A DNA stretch of 64,000 nt. Source: Yponomeuta sedellus. Lineage: Eukaryota > Arthropoda > Insecta > Lepidoptera > Yponomeutidae. The stretch lies in contig OW203722.1 in NCBI GenBank assembly GCA_934045075.1, positions 5,699,264 to 5,763,263 of the forward strand. Reading direction: 5' to 3'. The notes below the pieces were generated by a model. The model had not been told where the DNA came from, did not search any database, and saw only the letters and a list, made by a program, of their open reading frames with translations. Both the position numbers and the translations under genes were made by a program. Positions 22,645 through 32,001 of the stretch are shown one piece after another (position 1 is the first letter of the stretch; each line of letters begins with the position of its first letter).

Positions 22645-22988
22645 AAGCTATATTATTGTAAAGATTCATTAGAATTCATTCAGTATTTTTTACGCAAAAG
22701 AGTAACAAACATCCTTTTATACATACATACTTTCGCGTTTATAATAAATATATGGAAATAAATTGTGTATTAACAGTAAAATATATTGTTTAATACAGTA
22801 GCTCAAAAAGTGGCGTATTGCAAAGACGTATAGCGTGCGGGATGTGGGCCTTTCCCGCACTCGTGTGTTGTCTTTCCCAACTGTCAAAATAATGTCTAAT
22901 AAAAAGAAAAACCAACCATGAAGTTTTTACTAAAAAAAAACATAGAAGTTTTATGATTCATGCAAATACGTATATTTCTAAAAATAAG

Positions 22989-23049
22989 CTACTAATTTGT
23001 TTCAATATCAGATTAATGTTATTAATCTGATATTGAAACAAATTAGTAG
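22989..23049. repeat. Perfect 29-bp hairpin, 3-nt loop
   Basis: Arms 22,989-23,017 and 23,021-23,049 are exact complements (CTACTAATTTGTTTCAATAT then CAGATTAAT), loop GTT. No repeat family identified around it. Confidence 0.93.
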
Positions 23050-23239
23050 ATTAATGATTAAGTAATTAATGATTTGATTGAATGATTTAGGTTAGGTTTC
23101 ATTTCGTTTCATCTCATTAAATTTTATTTTCATTTCATATCAATAAAAAAATCCTACTGAAGACTGGCTTCGGCTGCGCCTCGGCTCGGGTAGATATTTG
23201 TCGGAACTCTTTGCAATGACAGCCTTTCCGCACTTGTTA

Positions 23240-23389
23240 TGAAATATACTGGGTTTAGTAAAACCCAGCCTACGAGTATGTGTCAGCTAAACTCATAACA
23301 AATTTTATTAAAATAGCTCCGGCCGTTTAGACGTGAAGAATAACAAACATACACACTCACACATTTTCGCCTTTATTATATTCGTGTGA
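23240..23389 (-). mobile_element. Helitron 5' end fragment
   Basis: Minus strand begins TCACACGAATATAATAAAGG and contains GTGTGTATGTTTGTTATTCT and ACGTCTAAACGGCCGGAGCT, matching the plus-strand 5' side at 63,008-63,125. The matching 3' terminus is not present at the other end. Confidence 0.55.
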
Positions 23390-23398
23390 TAGTAGGGA

Positions 23399-23550
23399 CT
23401 AGATGGTGCCCGCGACTTCGTCAGCGCAGGACTAGTGCAGGACGCATTACCGGGATATGAAGTATCCTATGTCTCGATTCAGAGCTTTGTCTATGTGTAC
23501 GCTAAGTTTTATGTAAAGACGTATTTATTGCAATTGTTTGTTAATTAGCC
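23399..23550 (-). mobile_element. Helitron 3' end fragment
   Basis: Minus strand ends GACGAAGTCGCGGGCACCAT + CTAG (at 23,399-23,402) followed by T. The body includes CATAGGATACTTCATATCCC. Confidence 0.6.
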
Positions 23551-23574
23551 AGAGGTATGGCGGTATGGCGCTCA

Positions 23575-23625
23575 ATAGGGGAGGGCTATGTCTAGCAGTG
23601 GACTAATATAGCCTGAAGAAGAAGA
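23575..23625 (+). repeat. LINE-tail T3 end
   Basis: GGGGAGGGCTATGTCTAGCA, GTGGACTAATATAGCCTGAA and GAAGAAG: the extreme 3' end of tail T3. Confidence 0.6.
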
Positions 23626-23788
23626 CCAGGTTTTTGCTTCTTGCTTATCTTAGTTTCCCAGGTCCTGTATTCCGCAAGCGTAGGCAAAGAGCAGGCCCTG
23701 AAGTTTAACACATACTCAATTTTTCAATAGAGTAATATAAAGCTGGTATTCTTGTCTATTTGGTAGCAGCAGCACAATGTCATTCATA

Positions 23789-23922
23789 AGGGCCTGTTTT
23801 GAATTGAGATATTCGCTAAAATAGTTAACTGTACTGCTGTCTCTTCGAGTTTATCAGAAACGAGCGTGACAGAACGTTTCTTAAGCGATTCCTTAGTGAA
23901 ATTCTCTATTCACAAACAGGCC
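23789..23922. mobile_element. MITE with GGGCCTGTTT termini
   Basis: Imperfect terminal inverted repeats of about 35 bp beginning GGGCCTGTTT at both ends, 134 bp long, non-coding. The termini resemble those of some Harbinger-type MITEs, but no clean target duplication is visible. Confidence 0.6.
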
Positions 23923-23925
23923 CAA

Positions 23926-23967
23926 ATGCCAATTTAATTTGTGTGGGTTAACAAATTAAATTGGCAT
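23926..23967. repeat. Perfect 17-bp hairpin, 8-nt loop
   Basis: Arms 23,926-23,942 and 23,951-23,967 (ATGCCAATTTAATTTGT and its complement), loop GTGGGTTA. Immediately follows the MITE at 23,789. Confidence 0.9.
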
Positions 23968-24264
23968 CTCACGAGGCAACGAGTAAGTAGTGCACGTCTT
24001 AACCCATTAAAATATTGTTACCATTGGTACACGATTTGTCACTAGACTCCCGATAGTGTCAATGAAACTACCATTATCGTTAATAATATAGTTAACTCTA
24101 TTTTGTTGATGTTTAACATGCAATATGCATTTTAGAGATTCATTCCTCTGTGTTTCCTACGTGCAAAGATCCCCATTTCTCTTTATAATTGTTAGAGGTC
24201 CGTTCAAAAGAAACTGATTATTTTGGTTGAAATTGACATTAATCTACGTATAAATGACAGCTAT

Positions 24265-24385
24265 AGATATAGACAACACTTTAATGTACATAAAAATAGA
24301 TATTTCTTAACCTAAGAATGCAAACGGCGGCCTTATCACTTAAAGAGAAATCTTCCAGACAACTTTTGGCTGGACTGGACTAATA
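24265..24385 (-). repeat. LINE-tail T2
   Basis: Minus-strand match to the tail at 7,540: ACAACACTTTAATGTACATA, AACGGCGGCCTTATCAC, AGAGAAATCTTCCAGACAAC. Confidence 0.6.
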
Positions 24386-24429
24386 TCTTGGAGGAGGAAG
24401 TAGATGATAAGTCAATTATTTCTTTATTT

Positions 24430-24500
24430 ATTTATTCTAAAAACCTATTTCGAGGCTAAAAATACACCCATTCCGGGATTGGAACCCGCGACCTCTGGCT
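24430..24500 (-). mobile_element. SINE family B, truncated at the LINE insertion
   Basis: CTAAAAACCTATTTCGAGGC, TGGAACCCGCGACCTCTGGC in family-B order; stops at CTAT where the LINE target duplication ATTAGTTT begins. Joined, before the LINE came in, to the plus-strand family-B copy at 42,359 as an inverted pair. Confidence 0.65.
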
Positions 24501-24508
24501 ATTAGTTT

Positions 24509-25111
24509 CGTGTTTCGTTTCTTTTTTTTTTTTGTTTTTTTTTTTCTCGCTGGCAACCCTAGCGAGCAGTTGTCATTTCAAACAGCTGTTGTAATTTTAA
24601 TAAAATAAATTAATAAAACCCAGTAATACTTAATTAGTAATAGTGTTAAATGTTAAATAAGTGATGTTAAAAACATACAAGTGTTATTCAAGTGTTTACC
24701 TGAGTAGTTCACTTGATCGACGAAACGGCTGAACGGCGACAAACAACCGTTATGTACTGGTTGTAAACATTGGATAAAGGAATATTTAAGGGGAGTATAT
24801 TGTTCTTATGGGACATTTATTACATTGAGCGTGTTTCTTTCTTATCAAATACTAATCACAAGCAATAGAACTAGTAGAACGAATGTAAATTTCCGTTAGT
24901 GGCAAAATTTTGAAAATTTGCATTATTGTTAATCAACCCTCTATTTGGAAAATACCTATAGTGAAAGTAATAGATTTAGATTAAACTTAACGTAGAATCA
25001 TAATAGCTGAATAAATCGATTACTCCATAACTGTACATAGGCATCCACTGTGTGTTTCCTCTGGAAATACTGACGTTTTTCCCCCGGTTACATTTCAGTA
25101 ATCACACTACA
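24509..25111 (+). other. 5' UTR of LINE J1
   Basis: Starts after the target duplication with CGTGTTTCGTTTC, then a long T-rich tract, then TCGCTGGCAACCCTAGCGAG. It has no open frame of note. LINE 5' UTRs normally carry an internal RNA polymerase II promoter; no element can be pinpointed here. Confidence 0.65.
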
Positions 25112-26743
25112 ATGATGACGCGTAAGAACACCGCGCGTGATAACGAGCAGCGCTTGAAGACAGCGCTACTGGAATTACAAGCTTCCAAACAGCAATGCCA
25201 GCAGCTGCTAGAGGAGCGTGAGGAGAGTGAGTTGGAGGTTGAACGAGTTGTGGACAAGAACTCACAGCTTAAAAATGATCTCGCCGAACTGGATATCATC
25301 TGTGAAGACTTACGAGGGCAGCGAGATGAACTTCAGAGAATTGTACACAAATACGACCAGTGTCGGGACACGCACGAAGTAGCACTTCAGCGCATAAAGC
25401 TGCTGGAACACCAGCTTTCCGACGCGCATAAAGAACTCCAAGTATTACGGCAACAGAATCTCGACAGAGACAGTGAAAACATATTATCCCTGTACAACGA
25501 ACTAATAACTGACAATTCCTCAAATGATCTTGTACCAGCCAGATCTACTCAGTCTTCAGTCCCAATGCAAGGAGCTAACAGAATAAAGCGCTACATTCGA
25601 GCAAAGAGGCACATTAGACGCATAAACAAAGCGTTGAAAAATAACACAGAGGTTTTTAAATACATGGGTGTAAAAAAACTAAATGTTAGCTTACAAAATG
25701 ACCTATTGAGCAACACAATGGAATATGAGGTACGCTCTCTGGACTATGAGGGAAAAATAAAAGATTTACACTCTCACATACACGCCTTGGAGGAGTCACT
25801 ACATGATTTAGGAAGACAGTACACCGAGGCACAAAAAGAAATGGATGAGTATGCAGCAGAGTTAATGGAAATAGGAACTTATAATATGGACAGGTTTGAG
25901 TCACTGACGAACAAAACACCAGCAATATGTTCTTCGTGCAAGACACCACTGGATCACTTACCACCTGCGTCACCACCTCACATCACCCAACTTCCCGGTT
26001 CCCATGAGGAAAACGCCCGACCTACATCCAGCTCACCTGCGAGCATGCCAGAAGTGACCCATGTCTACACCGGTCCATGCGCCCCTTCAGGGCACAGCTG
26101 CTCAATAAAAAGAAAAACTATCATCTATTCAGATAAGATAGGTGTAGGACTAGGTGCCTTGTTAAATGATAGACTTACGCAGAATGTCCTAAATGAATGT
26201 CATCCCCACGCGAGTTTTACTGACATTGTACAAGAGTTATTTAAAAATCCGCTCAAAAAGGATACTACATACATAATATTGGTGGGTAATAGTCGAGGCG
26301 TCAAAAAAGCTGACATAAATAACGTATTTGACTTGTATGGTCAGGCTAAGGGTGTCCAACCAGAGACGGGAAAATTATTTTTCTGCGCATTCCCTTACTC
26401 GCAGTCCCTTTCTGAAAGGGATAACGGCGACATCCATAGTCTGAATATGCATATTCACCATCTGACATGTCGTCATAGTGACGTATTATTTTTTGACATT
26501 AACAGGTTTGTTAAGAATTATTTTATGACAAGAGATACTGTGTACCTCACCAAAAACAGTCGACGTAAGTTAGCTAGTCTATTAGCTTATAACATCTTTG
26601 CCTCAGTTATAGGAATTATAACACAATCGCGCGAAAATGACAACCGTGATACTAGTAGTAGTATTAAAATATTAGCGGGCTCACAAACAAGTGATTCACC
26701 GGCTTTAAACTGCCGCCACAGACAAAGGAAAAGCCAAAATTAG
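25112..26743 (+). CDS. LINE ORF1: coiled-coil protein with degenerate SGNH-esterase-like domain
   Basis: 543 residues from the ATG at 25,112 (adenine at -3); the frame extends upstream only to a GTG, so this ATG is chosen. Residues 11-115 and about 205-255 are heptad-rich coiled coils suited to trimerisation. A basic stretch (KRYIRAKRHIRRINKALK, about 159-176) could bind RNA. A CxxC pair lies at 273/276. From about 335 the sequence follows the block order of SGNH hydrolases. Where GDS is usual it reads YSDKIGVGLG (D341-K342). A GxN-like GN follows at 392-393, and DTVYL at 475-479 stands where DxxH is usual. The catalytic Ser and His therefore appear replaced by Lys and Tyr. CR1-group ORF1 proteins are RNA-binding chaperones, some with esterase domains; the domain call is by motif. 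Overlaps ORF2 by 49 nt. Confidence 0.8.
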   Translation: MMTRKNTARDNEQRLKTALLELQASKQQCQQLLEEREESELEVERVVDKNSQLKNDLAELDIICEDLRGQRDELQRIVHKYDQCRDTHEVALQRIKLLEHQLSDAHKELQVLRQQNLDRDSENILSLYNELITDNSSNDLVPARSTQSSVPMQGANRIKRYIRAKRHIRRINKALKNNTEVFKYMGVKKLNVSLQNDLLSNTMEYEVRSLDYEGKIKDLHSHIHALEESLHDLGRQYTEAQKEMDEYAAELMEIGTYNMDRFESLTNKTPAICSSCKTPLDHLPPASPPHITQLPGSHEENARPTSSSPASMPEVTHVYTGPCAPSGHSCSIKRKTIIYSDKIGVGLGALLNDRLTQNVLNECHPHASFTDIVQELFKNPLKKDTTYIILVGNSRGVKKADINNVFDLYGQAKGVQPETGKLFFCAFPYSQSLSERDNGDIHSLNMHIHHLTCRHSDVLFFDINRFVKNYFMTRDTVYLTKNSRRKLASLLAYNIFASVIGIITQSRENDNRDTSSSIKILAGSQTSDSPALNCRHRQRKSQN

Positions 26744-26785
26744 GTCTTAACATAGTAGCACAAAATATTCAGGGCTTTTCCGGCA
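26704..26785 (+). promoter_or_regulatory. Candidate -1 ribosomal frameshift signal in ORF1/ORF2 overlap
   Basis: TTTAAAC at 26,704-26,710 is in the X XXY YYZ phase of ORF1 (..T TTA AAC). ORF1 stops at 26,741 (TAG); the -1 frame is open from 26,695 into ORF2. Downstream, GGAAAAGCC (26,727-26,735) can pair with GGCTTTTCC (26,773-26,781). TGCCG (26,711-26,715) can alternatively extend the stem with CGGCA (26,781-26,785). Stem formation and use are inferred. Confidence 0.6.
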
Positions 26786-26793
26786 AGGAAAAC

Positions 26794-29343
26794 ATGACAG
26801 AACTTTTCTTGAAAGATTTTAATGTAGATATTTTATGCTTCACGGAACATTGGCTTACAGAGTCAGAAATGTCATTTAATTTGAAAGACTATTTGCCTGT
26901 TAGTACATATAATAGAAATAAAGCTTTGAGAGGAGGATCAATGGTATTTGTAAAAAATACTTTAAAAAGTAAAGAACGCAAAGACATTGTAAGCCTTTCT
27001 GTTGAGCGATTAGTTGAGATCTCGTGTGTGGAATTGGATAGGTATATTGTTATGTGCGTTTATAGGCCACCTCAAACAAATTACAACGACTTTGAATTAG
27101 TGGTAGAGGACGCATTAAAACGTCTTTTTGCGAGTAATAAATCCATAGTAGTATGTGGCGATTTTAATATTGATCTGTTAGTTGAGAGCCCACTTCAAAC
27201 TAAACTTATTAGCTTATTTAGATCGTTTAACTTACTGAACCTATTTACTGAACCTACTAGAACAACGCCAACCAGTGCTACATGTATAGATAATGTTTTT
27301 TGCAACTGTGAGCATTTAAAAAAAAAGGTTATAAACAACCTACAGTCGGATCATAGTGGTTTATTAGTTGTTTTACCAACAATTATTGAAAAAAAATGCC
27401 CAGCATTAATTTGTAGGCCTATCACAGACAAAAAAATTGAATTATTCAAAAATAAATTAGGTACCAAAATAGGTTTACTGCAATTTGATAGCAATGATCC
27501 CAACACTTTATATAATGAATTGTTTACCACGATATCAAACGAATTTGAACAGGTTTTTAAAATTAAAAAAATTCAGCTCAGTAATAATGGTTTTTCAGAA
27601 TGGGCCACTCCTGGTATACATAGAAGTAGGAAAAGATTGTATGAATTGTATGAAGAAAAGCAATCCAATCCGGATCCAAGCTTTAGAGAATTTGTTAAGA
27701 ATTACTCTAAAACCTTTAGGAAAACCTGTTCTATGGCAAAATCCCTTAATATAAGCAAAAAGATAAAGGCGTCTTCAAATAAAATAAAAACTACTTGGCA
27801 AGTGATTAACAAGGAGACAGGCAAAACAAAGCCGAGGGATCAAAGTTTTGCGCTAAAGGTAAGTGGGAAAATAGTCAACTCAAGTGACGAAATCGCAAAA
27901 GTATTCGAAAATTTCTTCACAAACATCCCACTAAATATAACGGCGGGCTTAAATTCTTCGTCTCAGTCAGCAGAATCACTAATGTTAGAAAATATAAAAC
28001 CATGCGTAACAGACTTTCAATTTTCCCACGTTAGCTTCCAAACTATTGTTAAAACATTTAACCAAATAAATATAAAGAAAACTGAAGACTTGTGGGGTAT
28101 GTCGGTCAAACTGATATCCACGGTAATTCATATTATTGCACCACACCTTGCTACAATTTTTAATAAATGTGTTGATCATGGGACTTTCCCGGATCTCTTA
28201 AAATTTAGTAAAATAGTTCCTCTATTTAAGGCAGGTGATAATGAGGATCCAAACAATTTTAGGCCCGTAGCAATACTACCGGTATTAAGTAAAGTGTTTG
28301 AGAAACTAATTTTACACCAATTGTTGACACACTTTAGTTTAAATAAACTCTTTCATAAAAAACAATTCGGTTTCACTAAGGGTCGTTCAACGACCGACGC
28401 AGGAGTGGCATTAATGAATCACATCTTTGACGCGTGGGAGGAGGCGCAGGATGCTATCGGAGTTTTCTGTGACCTTTCTAAAGCTTTTGATTGTGTAGAC
28501 CATAAAACGCTCCTTTGTAAATTGAATAGATACGGTCTCAGTAATGGATCTCTAGCTCTTCTTCAATCATATTTAGCATACAGAGTTCAGAAAGTTGACA
28601 TAAATAGGGTTAAGTCTTCTGGATCTGATGTTAAAATAGGAGTTCCTCAGGGTTCTATTTTGGGGCCTTTCCTCTTCTTAGTATATGTAAATGATCTGCC
28701 CTACCTAGTTGAGAAATTGTCACAAATAGTATTGTTTGCAGACGATACTTCTCTAATTTTTAAAATCAAGAGAGGTCAATCTAATCTAGACGATGTAAAC
28801 AACGCCCTTTCTAAAGTGTTAAACTGGTTTACTGTAAACAATCTCATGTTGAATGCGAAAAAGACAAAATGTATAAAGTTTTCATTGCCCAATGTAAAAA
28901 AAGTGGACACAAGTTTAAGTATAGCTGGTGACAGACTAGACTTAGTAGAGTCCACGGTGTTTTTAGGTATTACAATAGACTCGAAACTGCAATGGGGTCC
29001 ACACATAAAAAATCTAGCGGGTAGGTTAAGTTCAGCCGCATTTGCAGTTAGAAAAATTAGGCAACTAACAGATGTGTCAACTGCGAGGCTTGTATATTTC
29101 AGTTATTTTCACAGTATTATGTCATATGGTTTGTTACTATGGGGGCGTGCGGCAGATATAGAAACAGTTTTTATTCTACAAAAAAGGGCTGTTAGAGCTA
29201 TCTACAATTTACCTACCAGGCAATCGCTAAGGGATATTTTCAAGGAAATCGGAATTCTAACGATGGCTTGTGTAACGGCTGAAACGGTCAACCCTTTCAC
29301 CCTTACAGTTTTCAGCAACATATTTCTAAATCGATACAAGTAA
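26794..29343 (+). CDS. LINE ORF2: endonuclease-reverse transcriptase, interrupted
   Basis: 849 residues from the ATG at 26,794, but only codons up to 826 are LINE; the last 23 come from the inserted LTR. Apurinic-type endonuclease: E18 (TEHWL), YRPP 90-93, GDFN 122-125, DN 166-167, SDH 185-187. Reverse transcriptase: FRPV 489-492, FGFTKGRST 525-533, CDLSKAFD 559-566, PQGS 618-621, FADD 648-651. The endonuclease Asn motif QNIQG is encoded upstream of this ATG at 26,761-26,775, so the true protein starts earlier (see frameshift signal). It nicks target DNA and reverse-transcribes LINE RNA from the nick. The split at 29,270 removes the C-terminal tail, so this copy is presumably dead. Confidence 0.88.
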   Translation: MTELFLKDFNVDILCFTEHWLTESEMSFNLKDYLPVSTYNRNKALRGGSMVFVKNTLKSKERKDIVSLSVERLVEISCVELDRYIVMCVYRPPQTNYNDFELVVEDALKRLFASNKSIVVCGDFNIDLLVESPLQTKLISLFRSFNLLNLFTEPTRTTPTSATCIDNVFCNCEHLKKKVINNLQSDHSGLLVVLPTIIEKKCPALICRPITDKKIELFKNKLGTKIGLLQFDSNDPNTLYNELFTTISNEFEQVFKIKKIQLSNNGFSEWATPGIHRSRKRLYELYEEKQSNPDPSFREFVKNYSKTFRKTCSMAKSLNISKKIKASSNKIKTTWQVINKETGKTKPRDQSFALKVSGKIVNSSDEIAKVFENFFTNIPLNITAGLNSSSQSAESLMLENIKPCVTDFQFSHVSFQTIVKTFNQINIKKTEDLWGMSVKLISTVIHIIAPHLATIFNKCVDHGTFPDLLKFSKIVPLFKAGDNEDPNNFRPVAILPVLSKVFEKLILHQLLTHFSLNKLFHKKQFGFTKGRSTTDAGVALMNHIFDAWEEAQDAIGVFCDLSKAFDCVDHKTLLCKLNRYGLSNGSLALLQSYLAYRVQKVDINRVKSSGSDVKIGVPQGSILGPFLFLVYVNDLPYLVEKLSQIVLFADDTSLIFKIKRGQSNLDDVNNALSKVLNWFTVNNLMLNAKKTKCIKFSLPNVKKVDTSLSIAGDRLDLVESTVFLGITIDSKLQWGPHIKNLAGRLSSAAFAVRKIRQLTDVSTARLVYFSYFHSIMSYGLLLWGRAADIETVFILQKRAVRAIYNLPTRQSLRDIFKEIGILTMACVTAETVNPFTLTVFSNIFLNRYK

Positions 29344-32000
29344 CGCCACCTGTTATGATCTTAAAGAACTATTCGACCTCAGGAGGGGATGATTTTAGTC
29401 CTAGGAAGTGACGCGCCGCCTATATTGGGTGTGGTTAAAAATTCAGAGCGTATAGAATCATGAGTCTTATACCTTCACCCATAAACTCTAGGATCGCAAG
29501 TGTCGTGTCAGCCGTGTCACACGTATGCACACAGATGCAATAAAACCCATAAATGTCAACTAAAAATTCGAAGAAAGTACAAGTGAGCCGAACGAACGCT
29601 GTTCTCTGCCATAGCAACGATAATCGTAAGTCACAGTAATAGGGGCGAGATTAGTGGAGCTCAAACCTCTTTTCACAACATTACCATACAGCCCTGCTTA
29701 CATCTATTCCAAATTTAGGGTCTCACAGTTCTCGAAAATAATAAATAACATTTATTATGGGCTCTGTAAGGGTCTCCTTCCAGAAACTCAACGAAATTTG
29801 AGCTGTATCGCCACATGTTGACGGATCATTCGAGTGGAATAGGTTTTATCCTCTTTCACCCATGCATTTTGTGAATAAAATTATATGGAAATTACCCCGT
29901 TTTGCATACTTTCTACAATGACTATTATTACTGTGTATCAGATAGATTATGTTAAGACTTAGTTTAATCAACAAACCACAATAATGTTTTAATTAAGACT
30001 TCATTATTTCAATAACAAATAGACGTACAATGATGTAACTGACAATATCCATTATCAGGATTATTTTTAATGACTACAAATCCAGAGTTTACAGTTTTTC
30101 CATACATCGCCTTACAATCCGTAGTACTGCAGGGACCAATACGGAACACTCCGGCAAAAGTCAAAAAAATTTAGTCGTGTAAGTGGGTTTTCAAGAGTTT
30201 GGCGTTTTTGTGCCAGTTTTGGGTTCGTCCACTTCAGGCCATAAATTTAGATATTTTTTGTAGGTCATAAAATAGTTGATGAATGTATTTCTGGGGGTGG
30301 AGCCTAGCGTTGGACCGAGGAGAGCTGGGAAATCAAGGAGATGGCATCGGGAGTTCAGTCGCAGCTTTCAGAGAGGGAGGTAGTTCACCTGAACATTCGT
30401 CCGCGCGCGCAAACTTCTAAGACCTAGACCTAGGAGTCTACAAGTGATTTGTGAGGATAAGTCCTAAGTGAAGACTTCGCGAGTGCCTTAAGCTAGCCAG
30501 CACAGAATTCGTAAAGTGGAGAAAGAGTGCGTCGGTCCGTTTTCCGTGAAATAAAGGGTTTTCCGTCGAGGGGCGAATTTCCTCAGCCGAACAAACCGTT
30601 TTCCGAATTTCGCGACGCGTGTTTTATATAAATTTAATTTGTGTATTCTACTTTATATGTCTATTTATTTTATTATACATGTATAAAATGTTCTCCGCCA
30701 GTCTTAATTTCATTCTTCCAGTTCTATTTATAGATTTCCCACTAACTAGCGAGAGCAGAAGGCGCGGTGCTTCCCACAGGGGTTCTGCGTTTGTCTTTTG
30801 AACTTAGCTAGGAACTAGGAGCCATCAACAGGAGCAGAGCACAATGGACAAGACAAAATCATTTGTCTATAGGAGGAGGGTTTACTAACACTATATCATC
30901 TGAATGGAGCTGCGAATTTGGAGAAACGACGGAGTTAATATCTTCTGTATTTATTACGACAAGCTGAGCTGCATTATCATGGATTACTTACATCATCACT
31001 ACAAGGATTACTTACATCATCATGAATCTACGTCACTACAAGGATTTTCTACATCATCATGGATATTACAGGTTTCATCGGGAACGTTCTATCCGTTCTA
31101 CCTTCACTTTAGCTAGGGTCGAATTGAGATTGTGTGATTTTAGGATTGTATGTCGTGTGTGTTCTAGTAGAGTTAAAGTAGTATCGTCACGGGTGTACAA
31201 CTCGAGGTACATTTTGTGTCGATGATGTGACTATGGTTTTCATGGGTGTACGACTCGGCTTGATCGGCTAGCCTGAATCCCTGTCTTAAATGACGTGTGT
31301 AGGACGGTAGCCTGTTCCTTAGTCCGGAGGTCAAATGGGTAATACACTTGCAAAAACCGTAGGACATCTTGTTTTGTTTTTATTAAGAACCACGACAAAA
31401 CATGGATGAATGATGTTTTCAGCGGATGTCGGGCGTTAAGTGAAGGTTTGAATGTGATAGGGTGATACGTTGCGTCCCGATGGATTTTGAAGGAGCGAGT
31501 TTCTTGTGGAAGCTCGTCGGGATGGGTGTAGCGTTGGAAGGGAGCCCATCGTCATCACGCTAGGGAAACAAAAGTTCTTCTAGATTTACTTCTGAAAGTC
31601 TAGAACCCCTCCCATTTCCATTTATTCACAGGAAGGAGATTTTCTGTCTACAAACGCCGTGGATTTTCCCTTTTTTATTCCATTTGTAACCATATATTAT
31701 TTGTATTTTATCATATTTTATATTATTTTATACGTTATCACCTATTTTGTGATTCGCGGGTGAAACTGACTAGGCGCGCGTGTTAAAAGTCTTACTAGAA
31801 AAACAACGGGCATGCATCGGCATGCATAATAAAGTGTACAGAAGGATAGCAGTGCTCACTCTCTCTCTAGTCGCGGGCATTGAGGCTGATCGAGTCTCGA
31901 TGCTGTTTTTCCTGGGGCGTTTACGATTTCTGACCGAAGCTAAGTTGCATGTTTTTCTTATTTTAAACTGATTATGTGTACGGTTAATTAATTTGTAGAT
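29271..32000 (+). repeat. Inverted, truncated third LTR (2,730 bp)
   Basis: Reverse complement of 32,232-34,961, with one mismatch seen near the fold (31,996). Arm positions sum to 64,232. It starts at U3 (TGTAACGG) and ends where the fold occurs, sharing AT (31,999-32,000) with the junction. In LTR sense it contains TATA-like sequences at about 30,622 and 30,682, and AATAAA at 31,828-31,833. Small frames in it (60-70 codons) have no recognisable product. Confidence 0.92.
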
Positions 32001-32001
32001 C

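Larger units (their letters stand above)
22124..22760 (-). mobile_element. Non-autonomous Helitron, split by SINE B
   Basis: On the minus strand the 3' end is GACGAAGTCGCGGGCACTAG + CTAG at 22,124, and the 5' side lies near 22,700-22,755 (ATAAACGCGAAAGTATGTAT). SINE B plus a foldback insertion occupies the middle (22,271-22,644) with a 12-bp duplication AAGCTATATTAT at 22,259-22,270 and 22,645-22,656. The family terminus matches 23,399 and 47,302. Confidence 0.7.

Noticed and set aside
30619..31971. Small 60-70 codon frames present three times
   Set aside because: They repeat because the LTR repeats; no motif, and long non-coding LTRs give such frames by chance.
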